Assembly (NCBI GenBank): GCA_031308135.1
Contig: JAHLJT010000631.1
Location: 150,347,425-150,411,424, forward strand
DNA length: 64,000 nucleotides
From: Acheta domesticus
Taxonomy: Eukaryota > Arthropoda > Insecta > Orthoptera > Gryllidae
Direction of reading: 5' to 3'
A program made the translations under genes and the position numbers. Positions within the stretch are counted from its first letter, which is position 1. Every line of letters begins with the position of its first letter. Positions 54,684-64,000 of the stretch are shown one piece after another. The notes under the pieces are model-generated. The model made no database searches, was not told the origin of the DNA, and saw only the letters and a program-made list of their open reading frames with translations.

Positions 54684-55450
54684 AATATAGTAAAATGGAA
54701 TGTTCGCGGCCTAGAAAATAAAGAAATAAAACTATTAAAGTTATTAGAAGAAAGAAATACCAACATTGCTGTAATAACAGAAACTAAAAAGAAAACAAAG
54801 GGAACAAGAGAGATTGATGACTGGGTGAATATCTATAGTGGAGTGGAACAACGAGAAAGAGCAAAGCTGGTGTAGCAATGTATGTGGATAAGAAATGGAA
54901 GAAGTGTATTACGAGTTACACATACATAAATGAAAGAATGCTAAGAGTAGATTTTAAAATGGGTAGAGGTAATCTTACAGCTGTAGTTTATGCCCCCGAG
55001 GAGGGTAGGAAAAAAGAAACCATAAAATTTTATGACAAGCTGCAGAGAGATGTAAAAAAATTCAATCCAAATAACTCGCTAATTATATCTGGAGGTGTAA
55101 ATGCGAGAGTGGGAATCATGCCTATTCCCAATGCTATAGGACTCTATGGAGATAGAGAAGCAATGGAGTTATGGAGAAGCAATAAAAGAAAATGTAAAAT
55201 AACTCAGACAATTTGTAATATACAATGAACTAAGAATCACCAATACATTTTTTAGCCAAAAGAATATTCATAAATATACATGGAGTGCCCGGGGACAACA
55301 CTCAGTAATAGATTATGTAATAGTTTATAAAAAGTCAAGTTCTAATGTGAAGTATACCCGTGTTTCAAGAGGATATGACATTTACTCAGATATATATCTA
55401 GTGGAAATAAAAATAAATATAAGAACAAGATGGAAAAAACAAACTTAAAA
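54684..55450 (+). pseudogene. LINE endonuclease (AP-like), inactive
   Basis: VKWNVRGLENKEIKLLKLLE starts at about 54690. It is followed by AVITETKKK (catalytic Glu), GVAMYVDKKWKKC, MLRVDFKMGRGNLTAVVYAP (54937-54998) and IISGGVNARVG. In that last motif Gly73 of the frame at 54878 replaces the catalytic Asp of the usual GDFN. After a frameshift near 55228, TNTFFSQKNIHKYTWSARGQ and SVIDYVIV (55238-55330) complete the domain. The order and spacing are those of complete LINE endonucleases. Confidence 0.85.
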
Positions 55451-55949
55451 ATAAACAAGAAGATGTAGGGTATAAAGTGTATCTACTATAAGATCATAGT
55501 ATAAGGCAGTTATTTAAGAGCCGGATGAGTCAGTTCTTGAACATCATCACCATGTCAGAAAATCTAAATGAAAAATAGAGAAACATTAAAGAAGAGTAGC
55601 TTATGACGCATTAGGCACTCGAAAAATTTGAAAATCTGGAATGATGCAATTGCAGAGGCAGTGCCAGAACAGAAGGTAGTATACCTAAATTATCTACAAT
55701 GCAGAAATGAGCAGACTAAACAGATCTACAACCAAAAAAGAAAGCTAAATCAAGAGTTAAACAAGCCCATCAAGAATTTTGGGATAGATATGTGAATATG
55801 TTAAAACATTATGTATTCGGAAGACAAAGTATAGCCTGTAAAGCGAAATTACAAGAAACAGATACGGCAAAATTGAATATAATTTCCGGGGAATAATGGT
55901 GAGGCTACATTTAAAACTTTGGATTGGGATTAAAGAAATGTATTCACCT

Positions 55950-57360
55950 GTTGAACAAAAACAAACAAAAAGAAATGTAGATATGTTAGATATGATTTAA
56001 CTAAATAATGCATTAAAGTCCCCAAAAAATAGGAGAGCCTGTGGTCCTGATGGGGTTAACGTAGAATTAATGAAATATTGACGTACGTTACTGAAATTTC
56101 GATTGCTCCACCTCATGAATGAATGCTGGCAAAGATGTACAATACCACGTGAATGGTTAGATACGTTAATTATTTCATGTTTTAAAAAAGGAAATTTGAG
56201 TAAATTTCACAACTAGAGGGGTATATATCTACTTAACTCATGTTACAACGTATATGCAGAAATTGTGAATAATAGAATAGCTCTCACTGCAGACTGCACT
56301 CTTCCCCAGGAACAACAGGGGTTTAGAAAAGGTCGTTCAATAATAGATGACATATTTACAATAAAACATAATTTAGAAACGAATTGTGGTACATAGCGAA
56401 ACACATTTAGCCTTCGTGGATATTGAAAAGGCCTTTGATAATGTCAACAGATGTACATTATGGAGCATTATGAAAGAAGAAGGGTATCCAAGTCATCTAG
56501 TACAAGTGGTGAAATGCATGTATGATAATACTAATATCGCAGTAAAATACAATGGATATGTTTCTGGAAATAGAAATAAAGGAATAAGGCAGGGTGACAG
56601 TCTTTCGCCAACACTCTTTAACATATAACTGGGATATATAATTAAAAGGTGGAAAAACATGGCGTCCTCTGGAATTCACCTGGGCAAAAATACATTTTTA
56701 AATACTCTTTTATATGCTGACGACCAACATATCCCTGCAGGAAAGCGAAGATAATTTGTAAAGATCTATTCAGCAACTGGAGCAAATTTTAAAGGAAAAC
56801 AATCTGATAGTATCAGTTAATAAAACAAAAGTAATGGATTTTAAAGGAAAAGAATCGATAAGGACAAAGATTGTGCTTCAAAATAATGTTTTAGAACAAG
56901 TGACGCGTCTTAACTACCTAGGGTGCGAAAGTACATTAGGAAGAGATAGAGATATTACCAGAAAAATCCATAAATTTCCAGCAGTATTTGGAACTATAAA
57001 TAGAACATTTAAAAAGAAATCTCGAAAAATAAACCCTTTAAAATTTTATGATATTATTGCCCTCCCAGTTTATCCCAGTATGGATGTGAAACTTGGGTTA
57101 AAAAGAAGAAGATAGAAGACTAGAATCAGCAGAAATGAGATTTCTGATACCTGTAAGGGGCTGTACATTAAGAGTGCAAATAAAAAGTGAAAAAATATGA
57201 GAGGAACTCGGACGGAAAGAAACAGTACATGACAAAATTAAGAAGTACAGGCAGCAATGGGTGACAAATATATTGAAAATATGCCGCAAGAGAGACTTCC
57301 AGTGCAAGTCCTGAATTATAAGCTATGAGGAAAGAGAAACATTGGAAGACCAAGAATGAG
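55950..57360 (+). pseudogene. LINE reverse transcriptase and C-terminal region
   Basis: The pieces in order are RRACGPDGVNVELMKY (about 56029), QQGFRKGRSIIDDIFTIKHN (about 56318), HLAFVDIEKAFDNVNR (56401-56450, first catalytic Asp intact) and GIRQGDSLSPTLFNI. A stop follows, then TLLYADDQ (about 56706-56729) with the catalytic YADD intact. LEQVTRLNYLGCE (56893-56931) is next, and a thumb/C-terminal region ends with GRPRMRW (about 57335-57360). At least five frameshifts or stops are present. The catalytic residues seen are conserved, so inactivation is by frameshift. Confidence 0.85.
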
Positions 57361-57437
57361 ATGGAAAGAGGCTGGAACAGACAATATGCCTATCCGGTAA
57401 GGAAGATGATGATGATGATGATGCTGATGATGATATA

Positions 57438-57744
57438 TGTGCATGTGCCGTCCTTTCACCCTTCACAATAATAATCATTCAGCTTCCATACCCCGAGGGC
57501 TAACAACCCATCTTCTATTCCCGAGCATAACATTCTTTATATTTGAGCTAAGACAGCCTGTTATTTCATATTTTATGTAATAATGCATTTTCGTTATTGA
57601 TTTTCTATATTTCAGGATCCTAAAGTAGGTTACTAAACATTTTTTAGCATTGTTTTAGAATTCTCTTAGGTTTACAATTCTCCTAGGTTCATGTTCTCTT
57701 AGGCGTGCGGATGACTAATTTTGACGCCAAGGTACTACACAAAT
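57438..57744. other. Unassigned
   Basis: No feature was recognised apart from CTCTTAGG(T/C)-type repeats at 57660-57705. Confidence 0.35.
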
Positions 57745-58360
57745 ACACATATTTTGGAAAAACAGAACATTACCTAAATTTAAGATCTGTTTTTTAACAC
57801 ATTTCATTAAGCAAATAAACTGTATCTTCATAATTGTAGTTGTAGCAAGACGCCGAAAAAATTTTGAATTTTTTCAAGTTTCGAAAAATTAGAGGTTTTT
57901 AACAAACATGAGGCCTACGCCATTCTCTTAAATGACCTTTAGACTATTCAACAACAAAATTTAGTCAAAATTGTTGGCGTCATTTTTTTGAACATTTTGA
58001 AAATGTCCCAGGGGCTTCAGGTAAAGTACCTCCCAAATGAAAATATCGATTTCAAATTAATGGGGGCCATGAGATCAGTCAAATAGATCGGAAAATATCA
58101 ATTTTGGAGAAAATCGGCTGAACGATTTAGTCGCCAGCGTTGTTCACAGACAGACGGACGGACAGACGTTCTGCTTTGAATTGTTTTTTTCGTACCAAGG
58201 ACCAACAAAACAGGGATTTTGGCTGCATTACGTGTTAGGGGATTTTTTTCTTAATTTAGCAATATGATTTATCCACTTTTTCGTAAGCAGGGCCCGGCAA
58301 TGAATTTGTTTCTCTCGAAAATTTCGCGCAGCATTTCCCTACACTAGATATAGGGGAAAT
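57745..58360 (-). mobile_element. HINE copy, variant C, 5' part
   Basis: The element 5' end is at about 58360 (decayed). GTCC/GTCTG repeats lie at 58149-58168, then the AACGATTTAGTCGCCAGCG box and a variant-C body like 18770-18960 (AATTGTAGTTGTAGCAAGA). Confidence 0.6.
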
Positions 58361-59319
58361 AAAAACTTTGTAAATTTATAAACAATTTCTAATTTTTGTA
58401 ATTGTAAAGTGAGAAGTATTCCCTGATGTAAAAGCAAATCTGCCATTACGATAGTTTTTCTTATCGATCAAATCTATAGTAAACTGGACATTTGATAAAG
58501 TTCTTGGATTGTGCATGAAAAATAATATTGGAATTAAAATGTCAATGAGAATGTCATTGGTCTAAAATTGGTGTTATTTTATCTCGTATCAACATATTTT
58601 TCTCAAAAATATATTGAAACTGGTAAATTGAATGCGTTTATACATTTATTTCAATGAATTTACTTTCATATTCATAAAATTGTTTCATTCCATGCATTTT
58701 TTATTGAATCTTTTTTCTGGTACAGCGCACTTAGCCGCTTTACAGAACTGATTAGAATTATACAACATATATGCATAACATAGTATAAGTAAGGAGGATG
58801 ACCCCACTGGGCTCCTCAATGGGAAATCGAGGTGGGTATTTTAGAAACTATTACTGGGTGATGGTTAAATGGATGATATTGTCAGCACCGCGGGCCCTCG
58901 CGGGTGGCGTCGGGGCTCTATCTGACGATCAAGACCCCCCCTTACCTTCACTCACCTGAAGCAGTTGCCGGGCTAGCTCAGGAGCAGTGATTCTCTAAAA
59001 AAAATGGAGGCCTATGGATGGACGCTACTTGCTCGTGAAATGAAATTCATTGAGGTTAGAGGTAAAAACATAATTTAATTAACTAAAACACAAAAAAGAT
59101 ATAAAATACTATCACTAATAATCCCTCCCTTTCAAACCCATAGATATCTCTTCCCTCTTTCCTACTTATCCCGCAACTCCAAAAACAGGTTGAATTTAAC
59201 CCCCTCCTAGATTTCCCTTTACTTAAAATTACTTTCTTACATACTAGATGATAACACAGGGTAATACAATTACAAACAAAAAAAAAAGGAAATACAATTC
59301 TGAAAATTTTCCTTCAATA
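58361..59319. other. Unassigned; one GC-rich patch
   Basis: 58890-58990 is GC-rich (CCGCGGGCCCTCGCGGGTGG, a near-palindrome). Otherwise AT-rich with no recognised feature. Confidence 0.4.
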
Positions 59320-60430
59320 GCCAAAGCGCGGCTCGCTTACAGTGGTACACAGGCCTCTGTTCTGGGTCATCCACAAAAGTCTTGCGAACAAAAGACCGTG
59401 TTTGAATGAACTTCGTGGGGTCGGTGCTCGACCTTCAGATGACGTCACCGGGGTTCCCTTTGGCGGCGGTGAAAGCGGCGCCAGCAGTGGACCGCAGCTG
59501 ACGTGGAGGGACCCTCGCCAAGGGAGCGAAGACGGGCACCTATATTCGGCGCCGGAGGCGGAAACTCCAGCACGGGGATCAGCTTTGCCGCGGGCGCGGA
59601 CGCGGCGACGCAGGTCGAGTTGAACGGTCTCGATCATACGCGGCACGAACTGCTCTGCTCGTACAGTAATTGTCTTTTAGGCAGTCGAGCGAAATTGCTT
59701 TTCGCTAAATGAAAGAAACGGCACACCGAGACGCGAAGTGGCGGATAGTTCGCTGCGGGCACTGGCCGATGGCGAAATCGCGCACTAACCCAGCAACAAT
59801 AGCTCCGTAACAACTCAAAGTTCCACGGATGGGAGTGAACGCTCACCGGGAGCAATTCTACGTCTCACACCACAAACACAGCACACCGAAAATGGTTATG
59901 TCCCTCGCACTGCGGAGGTGCATACGCCAGTGGCGTCTGTTACTCCGACCGACGCACCGCAGAGGTGCGTGCACCCGCTCTCTCCACTCTTCTCGTCCCC
60001 GAATATATTCTCGAGTGCCAAATCTCTCTCTGTCACTTGCCCGCGAAGCCTCGGTAACCCCCACTCCTTCCTCCTTCGTCGAAAGTTCTAGAACAATTTT
60101 GGTTCAAATTTTGAGAAGTGCATCTCCATTGGCTAAAGGCCAGAGCGTTTTACATGAATTTTGACCCATGCCCTGATGTGTTCTCTGACCGGAGTTGACG
60201 GAAAATTCCGCCCAACCCTCTCACTCCAACATCGGGGGTGCCACCGATCGCCACGGGGGGGGGGGTTGGCGGCGCCAGCGGGTCGCCGGTCGGGTCATAA
60301 CTCTAAACACACAGGCCCTGCCGGCCAAGGGAGCGCCAGGGACCTCTCCCTACACGTGCGCGGAACGAAACGGCCCGGGCTAGCACGACGCACAAAGAAG
60401 GCGATGCGTAAGCCTGCGATACAGTAGCTG
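59320..60430. other. GC-rich CpG island, about 1.1 kb
   Basis: The largest GC-rich block of the window, with many CpGs and six overlapping ORFs in opposing frames, none with a motif. GGCGCCAGCxGTGGACC (59478) and GGCGCCAGCGGGTCGCCGG (60270) are similar, hinting at internal repetition. It may be a promoter/5' exon region or an LTR-type element end, but I cannot demonstrate either. Confidence 0.4.
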
Positions 60431-60537
60431 TTACTACTCGCATGTTTTAAATTAATTTGTCCGCCAAATATTCGGTATTGTCACTATATATCGGGTTTAT
60501 GATGTGGAGGTAGAGTTGGATTTATGGAGGACGGAAT

Positions 60538-60709
60538 TTATCTTTCGGAAATCTTGATGTTTAGGAGCGGATGAGTGGTTTTTCCTAGTGAGAATGTCGG
60601 TTGAAAAGGGTGTTTTTTTAGTTTGTTAAAGAATCTTTGGGAGAGGTGGGAAATGTGCTGGGTGACTGATGGAAATTTTAGATAATTGTGGATTTGAGCA
60701 TTTGATATG
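60538..60709 (-). pseudogene. Jockey ORF2 C-terminus (continuation of 63177-64000)
   Basis: The minus strand reads YISNAQIHNYLKFPSVT, HISHLSQRFFNKLKKHP and ends NIKISER-stop. This is the conserved tail after the reverse transcriptase in Jockey. The matching upstream part ends in LNAP at 63177, 2.46 kb away. The interval between is a TA-flanked element, and joining across one TA keeps the frame, apart from one Trp-to-stop change beside the site. Confidence 0.85.
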
Positions 60710-60711
60710 TA

Positions 60712-63174
60712 CACTTGTGGGAACATAAAATTTCGCGTCGAAAATGCCTTGGCCCGCGGTCTTAAGGGCGATGGAGAACCCTGACCTCCGATGGTGATAT
60801 CTATCGTCGGGTTTGAAAACTACGTTCTCTAGACCGAACTACGAAGATTCAATTTATTTGATTACAGAGCTTATAAAATATTTTAATGCCCATTGAGAGC
60901 TTACAGTAGTAGTACAGAGGTAAAATACTTCCGTGATTCCCACCCATAAAACTAAATTGACTTTAATTTTTGTATATGTAATTTTACATTCAAGTTTCAT
61001 TAATTTAAAATGTGTTATTATAAGAAAAGCACGAGAGTCGCGAATGCACAGCTCAGTGCCAAAGTGTTGCTCCAGAACTGGAGAAGTGGCAGGTTCGATT
61101 CCCGGTGTAGGTAGATATTTTTATCCATTCTACATTGTCGCAAGATCAACTAAATTACAACATTCTACATTTGTCTTGCCAATGTTCTGCATTAAAAAAC
61201 CAAAATTTGCATTCGCTAACATTTCGAATATTTGAATTCTTAAGAAATTACATATTTGACAATTATGTAAATTCGATTTAGTAAAACGATTTGTATAAAA
61301 AATTAACGTAATATACGACTGCTTCTAGTATTATTATACAACTATACTAATGATGCCTTTCTGCTTTTTTTCTGAACAATTTTATAGTTCAGAAGAGATT
61401 TGAATAAACTCATCTCTTTTGTTGAGAAACATTATCGATTTTCTCCCTTTCTAAGTATCAGGCCTCAGAATTTGAATTGTTCTTGGTAGTTACGACTGCA
61501 GGTCAAAATGAGATAAACATGCAGCGTTGCCTTTCGGTAATGAAAGAAAAATCAATATTTTCACTCACAGCCAAGCAAACGGAACTTTCAACCCCATTCA
61601 TTTTTCTACGCTCACCATGCAAACGAGAGCGAGTTATCGCATTAGTGAGAGAGAGACACCTATCTGTCTCGGAGGTGGCGTTTTTGGTTTCCTTATTAGT
61701 CATGTGTTTCCTATGTTCTCTAGAATAAAATAAATATACAGAAAATAGGAAAATACAAAATATATTTCGTAGAAAGATAAATACCTCTTTTCAGGACTAT
61801 GATGTAAAATTTAAAAAAAATTACTCTAGGAAATGCAATACGTTAATGGGACAAAAAAAATCATTTATAAACAAAGCGTTTTTCATCGGATTCCATTCTG
61901 CTGCCTAAGGTGCCGGAAGAAAGCTTTCTATCATTGAGCCAAACGAATACAGTTATGTTACCAGTCATTAGATTGCTTATCGTGCCACAGTTTGGTCAAT
62001 GTTTAAAAATCCCCCGAGATATTTAGATATTTATAAATAATGCTGATATGTGGCATGTCGTTTATTAAACGGAATTACATATTGGGGGATTTAGAGTTTT
62101 GTTTTACTTCAATATTCTGAGTGTATTCTTTCCTCAAAAACGACGATTGGGTGACGGGTGCTAGATCTTGGAAATTAATTCATATTCGAGTTGCTAGAAT
62201 TCTTTCTTGTTAAGTGATTCCATTCCCGAGGTATTATTTTCTTTTGATGTTGTTTAGAATAAGAAAAATCTTTAAAAAACGAAAGCTATCTCCAGATGCA
62301 CTTAATGACAATGCTATTGAAATAAATGCTGAATTGTTCTAACATTGCAAGTATCGTTAAGTGTTAACATTTAATTTTTACGTATGTTGATTTTTCACGT
62401 CATTTGAGGAATTTTTCTGTTTAGTTTTTAAACAGAAACAATTTTTTTAATGCTTTGGGGTTTTTGGTCCTCCTTATGCTGGCTGAACTCTTTTAGAAAT
62501 CTCCAAAAAGCCATTGACAGTTCAAATTCTGTCATGCGAGCTGAATCGTTATAAAAAAATGTGCGCGCGGTGCAGGGTTAAAATCTATTATTATCATCTT
62601 CACACTATAATACGAATATTTTTCATTTCAATTACAAGCAATCAATTTTCTAATTTCTTCAGAATTCATTCGCCTTCTTCGCGAAAGCGAAGACTGATTT
62701 ATGCATAACATTGTCAAGAAAAATGTAAAATGTTGTAATTTAGTAGATCTTGTTGCAATGCAGAATGAATAAAATATCTTCCTAGACGCGGAATCCACCC
62801 CAACACTTCTCCAATTCTGGAACAACACTATGGTACTGAGCTGTCTATTTGCTGCTCCATTACTCTTCTTATAAACACACATTTTAAATTAACGAAACTT
62901 GAATGCAAGATTACAAATACAAAAATTGTCAATTTAGTTTCATGATTATTAATCATGGAAGACTTTTACCTCTGTACTACAACAGTTAGCTCTCAATTAA
63001 CGTTAAAATAGTTTATATGCTCGCTAATCAAATAAATTTAATCTTCATAGTTCGGTCTAGAGAATGTACTTTTCAAACTCACCCGTAGATCTCGTTGTCG
63101 GTGATCAGGGATGCCCATCGCATCAAGCCCGCGGACCAAGGCATTTTCGACGCGAAATTTTGTTTCCACGAGGG
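60712..63174. mobile_element. 2,463-bp TIR element with about 480-bp inverted repeats, inserted in Jockey at TA
   Basis: TA flanks both sides (60710-60711 and 63175-63176). The arms 60712-61192 and 62705-63174 are diverged complements, starting C(A/C)CT(T/C)GTGG and sharing TTTCGCGTCGAAAATGCC and TTCTCTAGACCGAACTA. Each arm carries a tRNA-like stretch: left 61048-61118, B-box GGTTCGATTCCCGG intact; right about 62775-62850, decayed. The spacer (61193-62704) has no recognisable transposase. Its ORFs at 61477-61728 and 61527-61733 overlap in different frames and lack motifs. TA duplication suggests a non-autonomous Tc1/mariner-superfamily member, but such long, tRNA-bearing TIRs are unusual. Confidence 0.75.
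61048..61118 (+). promoter_or_regulatory. tRNA-like pol III promoter in the left TIR
   Basis: A-box-like CAGCTCAGTGCCAAAG and a consensus B-box GGTTCGATTCC lie about 45 bp apart. The middle part, CTCCAGAACTGGAG, is a perfect short palindrome in place of an anticodon arm, so this is not a functional tRNA gene. Confidence 0.5.
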
Positions 63175-63176
63175 TA

Positions 63177-64000
63177 TCATGGGGCATTTAAGGCCGTACG
63201 GAGGACTTTATTTTGTAGGGTTTGGATGCGTTTTATAGTTGAGGGGGCTGCACCTCCCCATATTGGAGTTGTGTACGTAATTGCTAATGATTTATATAAA
63301 TGTGGCGTGGTTCTTAGGTTAAGGGATGACTTTCTATTAATAAGGGGATAGAGGTGGCGAAGGGAGGAATAGGCTAGGTTTAGGCGTGAACTTATATGGG
63401 CTTTCCAGGTTAGATGGGTGTCCAGAAGGACTCCAAGGTAGGGGATAGATGAATTGCGCTCTGCCCATTTGACGGATGTAAATGATATATAGAGGGGGGA
63501 AGCTGGCGGGATGCATTTTAGGGTAAAGGTTTTGGCAATGCATTTAGCGGGATTGAGGTTAAGTTGCCAGTTCGCTGACCAAATGGAGAATTCGTTTAGG
63601 GCTTCTTGAAGGGAAGTACAGGCGACTTGGTGGGAACGACAGGATGTAAATAAAACAGTGTGATCTGCATAGACGGCTGTTTCGGTGGAGTGGTGGTTGG
63701 GGATGTCGTGAGTGAATATATTGAAGAGCGTTGGGGATAGTGGAGAGCCTTGAGGGACTTCTGCAAGAATCGTGAAAGGTTGGGATAGAGAATTGTTTAC
63801 TTTGACGGCAAAAGAACGGTTGTTAAGGAAGTCTTTGATGATGTTGAATAGGTAGTCTGGGGTTCCAAGTAGGCGTAGTTTATATAGAAAACCTTCGTGC
63901 AAGACTCTGTCGAAAGCTTGAGAGTAATCGAGGAAAATGGCAGTAGTGTATTCTTTCTTTTCAAATCCAAGGGCTATGGATTCTACCATTCGAAGAAGTT
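63177..64000 (-). pseudogene. Jockey-clade reverse transcriptase (runs off the window)
   Basis: The frame reads IFLDYSQAFDRV (residues 18-29, first catalytic Asp intact) and LAEVPQGSPLSPTLFNI, then VYADH at residues 106-110, where His110 replaces the second Asp of YADD. NWQLNLNPAKC, IPYLGVLLDTHLTWKAHI and LQNKVLRTALNAP follow, all in the order of Jockey ORF2. It is open for 270 codons to the break at 63177. The N-terminal part lies beyond 64000. The YADD-to-YADH change alone would abolish polymerase activity. Confidence 0.9.

Larger units (their letters stand above)
54341..57437 (+). mobile_element. Non-LTR retrotransposon (LINE), about 3.1 kb, with GAT-repeat tail
   Basis: 5' UTR-like GC-balanced DNA (54341-54665) is followed by endonuclease, reverse transcriptase and C-terminal coding. 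The 3' end is an imperfect (GAT)n tail at 57414-57434. Many frameshifts and stops make it inactive. The clade is unassigned; it differs from the LINE at 28329-33114. Confidence 0.8.

Noticed and set aside
59314..60427. Overlapping ORFs up to 111 codons in the GC-rich island
   Set aside because: Opposing frames overlap completely, stop codons are rare simply because of GC content, and no domain or splice pattern is visible.
61477..61733. Transposase ORF for the 2.46-kb TA element
   Set aside because: Two overlapping short frames without DDE or DNA-binding motifs; the element looks non-autonomous.

Overview
The window looks like AT-rich nuclear DNA of an arthropod, most probably an insect. No bacterial gene organisation is present: no operons, no long ORFs, and no reading frame over about 270 codons outside simple repeats. 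The recognisable coding remnants are all mobile-element proteins of insect type: Jockey and other non-LTR reverse transcriptases, mariner, Tc1, piggyBac and Crypton-type proteins. I found no intact host gene, so this is probably intergenic or large-intron DNA. The species cannot be named from the sequence alone.

The dominant component is one non-coding repeat family whose architecture matches Helentron-associated non-autonomous elements (HINEs, the group of Drosophila DINE-1/INE-1). Three copies are full length at 1,586, 1,589 and 1,585 bp (13817-15402 on +; 37287-38875 and 47117-48701 on -). Each has asymmetric terminal inverted repeats, a 16-bp palindrome near the 5' end, a GTCY microsatellite, three tandem modules of about 300 bp, and a 3' end with a short hairpin and CTAG (TTAG in one copy). 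At least twelve partial copies bring the family to roughly 11-12 kb.

Layout. 0-5 kb: Crypton recombinase fragment, tandem repeats, and a Jockey relic split by a 708-bp piggyBac-type element at TTAA. 5-10.4 kb: HINE pieces, a decayed spliced transposase gene, and TIR elements carrying tRNA-like promoters. 10.4-24.2 kb: Tc1 relic, HINE copies, a LINE 3' end, a 1.25-kb foldback element in a TA microsatellite, pyrimidine minisatellite, GC-rich island, mariner relic. 25-34 kb: a LINE 3' end, GC-rich islands, and a LINE whose endonuclease is split by a Crypton-like insertion that was itself split by a Tc1/mariner-superfamily element. A SINE and a purine minisatellite follow. 34-54 kb: HINE copies, GC-rich islands, a piggyBac relic carrying a HINE, and a dispersed non-coding repeat pair. 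54-58.4 kb: another LINE and a HINE. 58.4-64 kb: a GC-rich island and a Jockey split by a 2.46-kb TA-flanked element with about 480-bp inverted repeats.

These elements do not form a pathway. They form a layered record of insertions, and in four nests the host element's frame or the target duplication can be read across the insertion. The observations most worth following up are the modular HINE family, the three-layer LINE/Crypton/DDE nest with its 51-bp perfect palindrome, and DNA elements whose inverted repeats carry tRNA-like promoters.
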